From assembly GCA_049975325.1 (NCBI GenBank), contig JBNGDW010000154.1, positions 1 to 7,434 of the forward strand: a DNA stretch of 7,434 bases. The letters run 5' to 3'. Of this stretch, positions 1 through 5,533 are shown piece by piece. The notes under the pieces were generated by a model. The model was not told the DNA's origin. It saw only the letters and a list, made by a program, of their open reading frames with translations, and did no database searches. The position numbers were made by a program, and so were the translations under genes. The first letter of the stretch is position 1. The number at the start of each line of letters is the position of its first letter. The DNA comes from JBNGDW01 sp049975325 (lineage in GTDB: Bacteria; Cloacimonadota; Cloacimonadia; JGIOTU-2; JBNGDW01).

Positions 1-863
1 AAACTAGTTGTATTATCTTCACCACCCTCGCTGTATTTCCTTAGATGTCCAAAATACAATATAAAATTTTTATGCTTATTAAGATTAAGGGATACAAAAT
101 GTTCTAACAAAGTATCTATACTTTTTATTGAAGTTTTATCAATATTTACTCTTATAGATATAGGCACTAAATCTATAATCGAAAGGACATTATTTAATAT
201 TATATCGTATGTTCCTTTCCCATTTTTCAAATATCTTTTCCTATCGTGAATTTCTTTGGAACCATCAAATGTTACCTGAATTTGATGTATTTTAGTTAAT
301 TTCTTTAATGTATTAATAAAGTCTCTATTTAACAAAATGCCATTAGTAACAATATTTGTTTCTATAGATTTTTTTTCAACAAAGTTAGAAAGATCTTTGT
401 GAAATTTAATTATATCCTGCTTTAATAAAAGGGGTTCTCCGCCATACCATGTTAAACTAACGGATTTAATATTTTTCTTTAGAAAATTTTTAATAGTGTA
501 GTTAAGTATTGCCTTATATATTTCTTCATTCATTTTTTCATTTCTTCTTTTTTGATAACAATATTTACAATGTAAGTTACACATTAATGTAGGCACCAAT
601 GTTAACGCTAACAAATTCTTATGCTTCCATTTTTCATATAAAAAATTTATTTTCTCCAATTCGTTTAAATCTGTGGGAATTATAAAGTTCCCTCTTTGTA
701 GATTCTTATAATACTTATCAATATCTTTTAAATTTTCCTTTTGTAGTGAAACATATAGTTCTTTTTCTATATTTGCTAAAGCATTACTCATGCTATTATA
801 AATATAATATTTGTTTTTATATCCAAATAAAATATTATATCTTGATAATTTGTATTTTCTCAT
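1..863 (-). CDS. Radical SAM peptide maturase (RiPP-modifying, SPASM-type expected), 3' end cut by window edge
   Basis: This is an open frame of 287 codons on the minus strand that runs off the left edge. It starts at ATG (861-863), the first ATG after an in-frame stop, with a weak AGAGA ribosome site 7 bases upstream. Residues 95-103 read CNLHCKYCY, the CxxxCxxC motif that binds the [4Fe-4S] cluster which cleaves S-adenosylmethionine. WYGGEP (139-144) matches the SAM-binding GGEP motif, and IVTNG (171-175) and QVTFDG (196-201) fit later strands of the radical SAM barrel. Residues 1-80, with a YNILF...YYIYNSMSNAL pattern, resemble the N-terminus of peptide maturases that precedes the barrel. 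Family members usually have 400-500 residues and a C-terminal SPASM domain with extra Fe-S clusters; that part would lie outside the window and is not verified. The precursor-like gene 94 bases upstream makes peptide modification (thioether or C-C crosslinks) the likely role. A sulfatase-maturase-like enzyme is the main alternative. The base composition is strikingly AT-rich. Confidence 0.93.
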   Translation of the reverse strand, partial: MRKYKLSRYNILFGYKNKYYIYNSMSNALANIEKELYVSLQKENLKDIDKYYKNLQRGNFIIPTDLNELEKINFLYEKWKHKNLLALTLVPTLMCNLHCKYCYQKRRNEKMNEEIYKAILNYTIKNFLKKNIKSVSLTWYGGEPLLLKQDIIKFHKDLSNFVEKKSIETNIVTNGILLNRDFINTLKKLTKIHQIQVTFDGSKEIHDRKRYLKNGKGTYDIILNNVLSIIDLVPISIRVNIDKTSIKSIDTLLEHFVSLNLNKHKNFILYFGHLRKYSEGGEDNTTS

Positions 864-901
864 AATATTTTCTCTTTTATGTCGTGTTGTTTACAATTTT
901 A

Positions 902-946
902 AAACTATGGGTCCTACCTAAAAATATATCGGTAGGACCCTAGTTT
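902..946 (-). terminator. Stem-loop between precursor and maturase genes (attenuator or partial terminator)
   Basis: GGGTCCTACC (909-918) and GGTAGGACCC (931-940) form a perfect 10-bp stem around a 12-base loop. The stem extends by six more pairs, AAACTA (902-907) with TAGTTT (941-946), across one bulged T at 908. On the minus strand the stem is followed by only a short T run (TAGTTTTAAAATTG), so termination would be incomplete. It lies 12 bases after the precursor stop and about 40 bases before the maturase start. In many RiPP operons such a hairpin lets the peptide be made in excess over its enzyme. That role is inferred here. Confidence 0.7.
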
Positions 947-957
947 AGCTAAGCGAA

Positions 958-1098
958 TTAATCCCAAAAAGGCCATAAATCTGGGAATTTCTCAGAAGCT
1001 TTAGTTGATGAATAGCATATGCATAGATGAATATCGCAGTCCTTTACTTTTTCACCATCATATTCGTAACCATCATAAGGTTCCTCTATAAATCTCAT
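958..1098 (-). CDS. Putative RiPP precursor peptide, 46 aa, three Cys and aromatic C-terminal tail
   Basis: A short minus-strand frame runs from ATG (1096-1098) to TAA (958-960) and encodes 46 residues. A GAGAGG ribosome site lies 10 bases upstream. The N-terminal half is polar and rich in Asp, Glu and Tyr (residues 5-16 include EEPYDGYEYDGE), as expected of a leader that a maturase recognises. The second half holds all three cysteines in CDIHLCIC (21-28), then a Ser/Thr/Lys linker, and ends FPDLWPFWD (38-46). It lies immediately upstream of, and on the same strand as, a radical SAM maturase, with a stem-loop between them: the standard layout of a radical SAM RiPP operon. I do not recognise the peptide family. 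The cysteines suggest thioether crosslinks (sactipeptide or ranthipeptide type). F38-P-D40 would also fit the aromatic-X-X pattern of cyclophane triceptides. No Gly-Gly cleavage site is present. The size is small enough for a chance frame, but ribosome site, composition and position agree. Confidence 0.75.
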   Translation of the reverse strand: MRFIEEPYDGYEYDGEKVKDCDIHLCICYSSTKASEKFPDLWPFWD

Positions 1099-1108
1099 TT
1101 TATTTTTT

Positions 1109-1114
1109 CCTCTC
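1109..1114 (-). promoter_or_regulatory. Ribosome binding site of the precursor peptide gene
   Basis: GAGAGG on the minus strand, 10 bases before ATG 1098, matches the anti-Shine-Dalgarno core. It supports translation of the short ORF and fixes its start. Confidence 0.6.
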
Positions 1115-1254
1115 ACCCTTTCCCCTTTTCCTCCTCACCCGGGCATTTAATTTTTTTATTTTTTAATAAAGGCAAGAAGTATTCCCTCAACTTCAACATG
1201 AATTGCAACTTCTATTCTCCGAAAAACAATGATGAGTTTCTTCCATCCGCATAT

Positions 1255-1287
1255 GCCTCTCTATCTCGGGAAGAAAAATAGAGAGGC
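1255..1287. repeat. Perfect 10-bp inverted repeat (hairpin)
   Basis: GCCTCTCTAT (1255-1264) and ATAGAGAGGC (1278-1287) pair perfectly around a 13-base loop. Neither strand has a T run after the stem, so it is not a standard terminator. It lies about 160 bases upstream of the precursor start, possibly in the leader or operator region of the RiPP operon. A role as leader RNA structure or protein-binding site is speculative. Confidence 0.6.
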
Positions 1288-1467
1288 AGGTCGCCGAATG
1301 AACTTATTCTTTCCAACTTTTATGAGATATTTTCCCTGAATAGGGAATAATAAAAAGTAAAATTTATGTAACTTGCTTACTTGTGATAAATTGTATCCGT
1401 GTGTGTGGGGGGGGCTACAAATGAAAGATTAAATTCGCCAACCGCTGGATAAGGAAAAATGATTTTA

Positions 1468-1483
1468 TCCGCCAGCCGGCGGA
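1468..1483. repeat. GC-rich palindrome, variant copy
   Basis: TCCGCCAGCCGGCGGA differs by one central base from the perfect TCCGCCAGCTGGCGGA found at 1822 and 2225. It stands out in AT-rich surroundings and belongs to a dispersed REP-like family. Confidence 0.65.
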
Positions 1484-1578
1484 AAGAATCCCATTTAGAG
1501 ATTATCCTCTGTACATTCAATTTTAATCCTTTTCTTTGTTTTTTCATAATAAACAAATTGAACTCTGTAAAGATTTCT

Positions 1579-1730
1579 TGTCAAGTTTTTTATTTTTCCA
1601 CGAAACACACGAAAAAGCACGAAACTATTTCTATAGTCAACTTTAAATACTGCCTTTAAATCATGTCAAGATTTGAAACCAAATTTATCATTCCCAAATT
1701 TCCCTGTCAAGTTTTTTCTTTCCACGGAAA
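1579..1730 (+). repeat. Degenerate direct repeat TGTCAAGTTTTTT...TTTCCACG, two copies
   Basis: Copy one (1579-1605) and copy two (1705-1730) share TGTCAAGTTTTTT, then a few T-rich bases, then TTTCCACG and an A run. A partial relative, TGTCAAG, lies at about 1664-1670. Copy one runs into three CACGAAA units at 1599-1605, 1608-1614 and 1618-1624. These are non-coding, and the mobile or structural origin is unknown. Confidence 0.5.
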
Positions 1731-1818
1731 ATGGAAGAAAGGAAGCAGGAAAAAAGATGAGACGGGGAGACTGGGAGAAAGGGAGAAAAGGAGACAGGAA
1801 ACAGGAGACAGGAAACAA
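1722..1818 (+). repeat. Purine-rich tract with GGAGACAGGAAACA direct repeat
   Basis: Nearly every base on the plus strand is A or G. The tract is built of degenerate GGGAGA/GGAGAC units and ends with the 14-mer GGAGACAGGAAACA followed directly by a near-complete second copy. This composition explains the Lys/Arg/Glu-rich frame that crosses it. Slippage is the likely origin. Confidence 0.55.
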
Positions 1819-1821
1819 TTC

Positions 1822-1837
1822 TCCGCCAGCTGGCGGA
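1822..1837. repeat. Perfect GC-rich 16-bp palindrome
   Basis: TCCGCCAGCTGGCGGA is an exact self-complementary sequence. The same core recurs at 2225-2240 and, with one change, at 1468-1483. Three copies within 800 bases of AT-rich intergenic DNA indicate a dispersed REP-like palindrome rather than chance. Confidence 0.75.
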
Positions 1838-1920
1838 TCGCAATGACGCTTATGCCGTTACAATTTTGGGATTTGGTGCTTGGTGCTTGTGATTTGTTTC
1901 CCATTTCCCATTTACATTTT

Positions 1921-1944
1921 TCATTGCTTTTTTGCTTGCCCTGT
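1921..1944 (+). repeat. 24-bp exact direct repeat, copy 1
   Basis: A 24-base segment beginning TCATTGCTTTT and ending GCTTGCCCTGT is identical to 2197-2220. In both places its last bases form the 5' arm of a hairpin whose inner sequence differs, so this is a shared module with a variable stem. Confidence 0.7.
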
Positions 1945-1970
1945 AGAATCTGATTTCTTATTCTACTGGG
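1939..1970. repeat. Hairpin starting at CCCTGT (first of three)
   Basis: CCC-T-GTAGAAT (1939-1949) pairs with ATTCTAC-T-GGG (1960-1970) with one T-T mismatch and a 10-base loop. The 5' arm overlaps the end of the 24-bp direct repeat. Confidence 0.55.
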
Positions 1971-1982
1971 TGATTTTGCCTA

Positions 1983-2033
1983 CAACAACATGCCTGCCCT
2001 GTAAGGAGTGAAGCGACTGTACAGGGGTTGTTG
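1983..2033. repeat. Hairpin starting at CCCTGT (second of three), with outer CAACAA/TTGTTG arms
   Basis: CCCTGTA (1997-2003) pairs with TACAGGG (2020-2026) around a 16-base loop. Outside it, CAACAA (1983-1988) can pair with TTGTTG (2028-2033) across an asymmetric internal loop. The 5' context TGCCCTGT matches the other two hairpins. Confidence 0.55.
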
Positions 2034-2155
2034 CACTCCATATAAAGTTCTAAACATGTCCGGGCTTGACTGTTTTGCATTTCGGTCATTGGTGCTTGGG
2101 TTTTGGTGCTTATTCGGAGTTTGATGCTTAGTCCTTATGATTTATTTTCATTGCT

Positions 2156-2186
2156 TTTCAATCTTTGAATCTTTCAATCTTTGAAT
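2156..2186 (+). repeat. 15-bp tandem direct repeat TTTCAATCTTTGAAT
   Basis: TTTCAATCTTTGAAT at 2156-2170 recurs exactly at 2172-2186, a 16-base period. It is AT-rich and non-coding, and probably arose by slippage. Confidence 0.6.
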
Positions 2187-2196
2187 TATTCGTTAT

Positions 2197-2220
2197 TCAT
2201 TGCTTTTTTGCTTGCCCTGT
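2197..2220 (+). repeat. 24-bp exact direct repeat, copy 2
   Basis: Identical over 24 bases to 1921-1944. The last two bases are the start of the long hairpin at 2219-2248. Confidence 0.7.
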
Positions 2221-2248
2221 GAAATCCGCCAGCTGGCGGATATTTCAC
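2219..2248. repeat. Long hairpin around perfect 18-bp palindrome (third CCCTGT unit)
   Basis: ATCCGCCAGCTGGCGGAT (2224-2241) is a perfect palindrome. The flanks GTGAA (2219-2223) and TTCAC (2244-2248) extend the pairing past a 2-base bulge. The unit directly follows the second copy of the 24-bp repeat, so a REP-like palindrome sits inside a CCCTGT hairpin. It lies about 160 bases before the RND start. Confidence 0.65.
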
Positions 2249-2332
2249 TGTGGTGTGCTTTGTGTTTCAGCATTTTTATACAATAACTTTTTAGAAATTT
2301 CTTTAGTTCATCAGCTCACAAGTTTATTTATC

Positions 2333-2362
2333 TTGACAGAATATATCATTCTAATCTTATTT
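2333..2362 (+). promoter_or_regulatory. Candidate promoter of the RND gene
   Basis: TTGACA (2333-2338) is a perfect consensus -35 box. The -10 is weak: TTATTT (2357-2362), 18 bases on, is the best-placed AT-rich hexamer. The site is 45 bases before the RND start and in the right orientation, in DNA with no other gene. Confidence 0.4.
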
Positions 2363-2395
2363 TATTACTATCATAGAAACAATTTAAGTAAGAGC

Positions 2396-2400
2396 GGAGG
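2396..2400 (+). promoter_or_regulatory. Ribosome binding site that points to an ATT start for the RND gene
   Basis: GGAGG lies 6 bases before ATT 2407 and 45 bases before the first in-frame ATG/GTG/TTG codon (TTG 2446). Its strength and spacing favour initiation at 2407. Confidence 0.65.
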
Positions 2401-2406
2401 TAAAAG

Positions 2407-5400
2407 ATTTTAGCTCAATTTGTTTCTAAACACAGCAAAGGCATTTTGCTGATTTATATAGCAATCCTGATCACAGGTATTATTGCTTTACGGAATATTC
2501 CAGTGGAAGGGATTCCTGAAGCCTCATATCCCAAGATCTCGATTCTTACTTGGTGGTGGGGTGCGTCTCCTGAAAATGTGGAATTCTATGTCACCTCTAT
2601 AATAGAAAGTGAACTTGCTCAACTTAAAGGAGTTCGGGATATAATTTCATATTCTTATGATAGCTACAGCTATATTACTGTGGATTTCTTCCCTGAAACC
2701 AAAATGGAGTTTGCATACACACGCGTCAATGAAGTGCTATATCAATTAGAAGGCAAACTGCCGGAAGGTGTTGATTACCCTCAAATTATCCCCTATATGC
2801 CACAGGAGTATGAAGAAGAGGAATTCTTATCCGTTGGTATTTATAGCGGGGTACTAAGTACATTAGAACTCGCCAGCTTAGTAGAAAATGCAATCAGACC
2901 TCCTATTACCAATATTGAAGGGGTATCGGGTGTAGAATTAGTGGGAATCACAGAAAGAGTAGCAAGAATCTCCTTTGATAATAATTTGCTGAAAAGTTTG
3001 GGCCTAACTGTGACCAGAGATATCTTACCAGTGCTTCGTGATTATCGTGAGATTTATTCTATGGGTGAGGTGAGTCAGGGTGGTCAGAATTATAGCCTGA
3101 TATTGAAAACTGGTCTTTCTGCTATTGAGGAGATGAAAAACTTAACAATTCTAACCAGTGATGGGAGGAGATTTTACCTCGGCGAGTTGGCAAAAATAGA
3201 GTGGGGTACCTCAGAACAAAACCAGAGTTTGTTTCGCCTAAATGGTAATAATGTAATACACTTTAAGGTATACAGAGGGCCTGGCAGTAATGTATTATCT
3301 TTATCCAATCAGGTGAAGGCAGAGCTGGAAAGGTTATTTGCAAATCCAGAATTGAGTTTGCTCCAATACCGAGTGCTAACCGATAATTCCAAATATGTTA
3401 AAGATAATCTTAGAGACCTTTTTTATAGAATTATTTTCACTGTCTTAATAATTTCCCTTGTTTTGCTTTTCTTTTTCCGCAAGTGGAGACCTACTATCAT
3501 TGTATTAGCCACTATATTTTTTGAGGTTTTAATTACACTTAATGTTCTTTATTTTACGAATCAGACGCTCAATTATTTCACTCTATGCGGATTTGCTCTT
3601 GCTTTCGGTTTGCTGGTAGATAATGCAATTGTGGTGTATGAAAATACTCATAAATATTTACTCCGTAAGTTTGATTACCTTACTGCTGTGACCACTTCAA
3701 TTAAAGAGGTTAAATGGGCAATCATTGCTGCTACTCTTACAACAGTGTGTGTATTTATACCATTTATATATCTACAGGAAGATATACAAGTTCTTCTTAT
3801 TCCCTTTGCAATAACAGTTGGCATTGCTTTGCTTTCCTCAATAGTGGTTTCATTAACTTTTATTCCATTATGTCTAAAAGTATTTTATATTGAGGAGGGA
3901 AGAGAATGGGGGGAGCAAGGGACAAAGAGAAATTCGGAACGATTTCCTGTTTATGGTAAGATTCTCCGTTTTTTTCTCAACCATCGCACAATTCCTCTTC
4001 TTATTGCAGTAGGATTTTTTAGTTATGCTCTCTATCTATTTATTACAGATGTCAATAAGGGGGCATATTTTCAATTCCGTTACCCTGATTATATAAGTAT
4101 CGCGGTGTATCCCCCGGAAAATACTAAACTGGAAACAGTTGATGAGATAGCAAAAACATTTGAAGATATTATTAAGCAAGCGCCAGAGGATAAATTGGAA
4201 TATTTTCAATCTACCATTACCCTAAACTTTGCGGAAATAAGGATATATTTCCCTGAAGACGTATTGGAAACAGCATATCCCTATGTATTAAGAGAGCAAT
4301 TAGTAGTACAAAGCAAATATTATGCTGGAGTTGAAGTAAGGGTATGGGGATTGGGTCCTCTTTTCTATGGTGGCGGAGGGATTTTTTACCAAGTTTTTGA
4401 ACTGGCTGGATATAATTATCTAAGACTGCATGAAATTGCTGAGAATTTTGCCAGAATGATTGAAGAGAATCCACGCGTTACAAATATAAAGGTAGGAAGC
4501 ACCGGTGGCACCCAGGTAAAACAACTAAATATTGAAATCAAACAAGATATTATTTCTAAGTTTGATGTAAACCTCACAGAGGTTTTGCAACAAATATATT
4601 TTTTACTTAATAAAAGTCAAGTAGGTAAAGTAATAACATATGAAGATGAATATGATATAATATTACAGCCTGCGGAGGAAATTAATCTTAGTGAATTAGA
4701 AAATCTTATATTAAATCTTGGTGGCAAAAATCTGAAGTTAAAAGAAATTGCCAATGTTGAGCTTGCAAATGTACCATATACGATAATGAAGAAAAACCAG
4801 GAATATCTAATTCGGGTTGAGTATGAATATAGAGGCCCTTACCGTATGCTTGAAGAATTTCAAAATACAATTTTGGACTATACTCATCTGCCAGAGGGGT
4901 ATCATTTTGTTGAAGAAGAAGAGCAACTTAGTGGTTTTAGGGGGTTCATAGAGGAAACAAAACAGATTATTTTTATATTAGCACTTACTATTCTAATAAT
5001 TTATATAATCTTAGGAATGCTGTTTGAATCTTATTTGCAGCCATTTATAGTTATGTTAACCCTGCCTTTAGCATTTATTGGGGTGAGTTTTACCTTTGCA
5101 TATTTTGATTTGACATATGATTCTTCTGCTTTTATTGGGACAATTCTTTTGTGCGGGATTGTGGTGAATAATGCTATTATTATGATAAATCGGATAAATC
5201 AGCTTCGTGAGAATTCTGATGATTTAAATCAGTCAATAGTTAGGGGAGCCAAAGAAAGACTGAGACCAATCTTGATCACCAGCTTTACCACTATTTTAGG
5301 ATTAATGCCGTTTATCTTATATGTTCCAGAGACGGGCGGTAGTGATATCTGGAGTATTCTTGCTTATGCGACAGTGGGAGGCCTCACAACAGCCACTTTC

Positions 5401-5478
5401 TTTACTCTCTTTATTATTCCTGTTTTTTATAATCTTTTTGAGAAGATGAAGAAGGTTCTAAATGGTGGGAAAGATTGA
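2407..5478 (+). CDS. RND superfamily efflux permease (HAE/AcrB-like inner-membrane transporter)
   Basis: A proton-driven inner-membrane pump of the AcrB-like superfamily, 1023 residues if started at ATT 2407, the normal family length. It has the two-fold RND plan: TM1 (about 13-30), a first periplasmic porter region (31-338), TM2-6 (from about 340), TM7 (about 526-546), a second porter region with the typical Gly-rich loop GPLFYGGGG (650-658), then TM8-12 (from about 854). TM4 carries GLLVDNAIVVYEN; D405 aligns with AcrB D407, but the next Asp is N406. In TM10 GIVVNNAIIMIN has N921 where AcrB has K940, as in several other RND subfamilies. Such pumps normally work with a periplasmic adaptor and a TolC-like channel, but neither gene is adjacent: upstream is 1.3 kb of non-coding DNA and downstream is a convergent gene. 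The substrate cannot be read from the sequence. Starting at TTG 2446 would remove the cytosolic lead-in and part of TM1, leaving 1010 residues. No frameshift is seen. Confidence 0.96.
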   Translation: MLAQFVSKHSKGILLIYIAILITGIIALRNIPVEGIPEASYPKISILTWWWGASPENVEFYVTSIIESELAQLKGVRDIISYSYDSYSYITVDFFPETKMEFAYTRVNEVLYQLEGKLPEGVDYPQIIPYMPQEYEEEEFLSVGIYSGVLSTLELASLVENAIRPPITNIEGVSGVELVGITERVARISFDNNLLKSLGLTVTRDILPVLRDYREIYSMGEVSQGGQNYSLILKTGLSAIEEMKNLTILTSDGRRFYLGELAKIEWGTSEQNQSLFRLNGNNVIHFKVYRGPGSNVLSLSNQVKAELERLFANPELSLLQYRVLTDNSKYVKDNLRDLFYRIIFTVLIISLVLLFFFRKWRPTIIVLATIFFEVLITLNVLYFTNQTLNYFTLCGFALAFGLLVDNAIVVYENTHKYLLRKFDYLTAVTTSIKEVKWAIIAATLTTVCVFIPFIYLQEDIQVLLIPFAITVGIALLSSIVVSLTFIPLCLKVFYIEEGREWGEQGTKRNSERFPVYGKILRFFLNHRTIPLLIAVGFFSYALYLFITDVNKGAYFQFRYPDYISIAVYPPENTKLETVDEIAKTFEDIIKQAPEDKLEYFQSTITLNFAEIRIYFPEDVLETAYPYVLREQLVVQSKYYAGVEVRVWGLGPLFYGGGGIFYQVFELAGYNYLRLHEIAENFARMIEENPRVTNIKVGSTGGTQVKQLNIEIKQDIISKFDVNLTEVLQQIYFLLNKSQVGKVITYEDEYDIILQPAEEINLSELENLILNLGGKNLKLKEIANVELANVPYTIMKKNQEYLIRVEYEYRGPYRMLEEFQNTILDYTHLPEGYHFVEEEEQLSGFRGFIEETKQIIFILALTILIIYIILGMLFESYLQPFIVMLTLPLAFIGVSFTFAYFDLTYDSSAFIGTILLCGIVVNNAIIMINRINQLRENSDDLNQSIVRGAKERLRPILITSFTTILGLMPFILYVPETGGSDIWSILAYATVGGLTTATFFTLFIIPVFYNLFEKMKKVLNGGKD

Positions 5479-5533
5479 GAAATTTTTAAAATTTGAAGAA
5501 GTTTTATATCAATATCTATGGTTAAATGTTTTC

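Larger units (their letters stand above)
1873..2129 (+). repeat. Five TTGGTGCTT units
   Basis: TTGGTGCTT occurs at 1873-1881, 1880-1888, 2089-2097 and 2103-2111, with the one-base variant TTGATGCTT at 2121-2129. Two copies overlap in tandem and the others are spaced by 5-9 bases or more. It is a degenerate simple-repeat family, and the frames across it are artefacts. Confidence 0.55.
1099..2406. other. Long gene-poor intergenic region, repeat-rich
   Basis: I find no convincing protein gene in this 1.3-kb stretch. The frames of 60-100 codons on either strand read through palindromes and simple repeats and translate to low-complexity, Phe/Leu/Ser-rich or Lys/Arg-rich strings. The left end should hold the promoter of the minus-strand RiPP operon. 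A weak candidate is TTGCCT (1170-1175) with AATTAA (1147-1152) 17 bases on, in a very AT-rich patch at 1146-1170. The rest is a mosaic of GC-rich palindromes, hairpins, a purine tract and short direct repeats, listed separately. The last 80 bases carry the likely promoter and ribosome site of the RND gene. No tRNA, rRNA or CRISPR array is visible. Confidence 0.7.

Noticed and set aside
1113..1199. 28-residue minus-strand ORF between the micro-ORF and the precursor
   Set aside because: It has no ribosome site, and its Lys/Glu-rich end comes from the purine-rich leader. It overlaps the likely promoter area.
1027..1281. Plus-strand 84-codon ORF
   Set aside because: It lies antisense to the precursor peptide and across an AT-rich leader. 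Its Phe/Ser-rich translation is low-complexity, with no ribosome site.
1332..1347. TTCCCT-GAAT-AGGGAA inverted repeat as terminator
   Set aside because: The stem is only 6 bp, there is no T run, and no gene ends nearby.
1399..1414. GT repeat followed by eight G (possible phase-variable tract)
   Set aside because: It is not inside or just upstream of any supported gene, so there is no target for phase variation.
1663..1953. Overlapping ORFs on both strands (96 and 65 codons)
   Set aside because: They read through the purine tract, a palindrome and TTGGTGCTT repeats. Composition explains them.
2165..2413. Plus-strand 82-codon ORF ending next to the RND gene
   Set aside because: It crosses the 24-bp repeat and the GC-rich hairpin, has no start signal, and overlaps the RND promoter and ribosome site.
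4217..4474. 85-codon minus-strand ORF inside the RND gene
   Set aside because: It is antisense to well-conserved RND coding sequence, with no supporting signal.
5479..5533. Bidirectional terminator between the convergent genes
   Set aside because: There are only AT-rich weak palindromes (AAATTTTTAAAATTT) and no GC stem with a T run.
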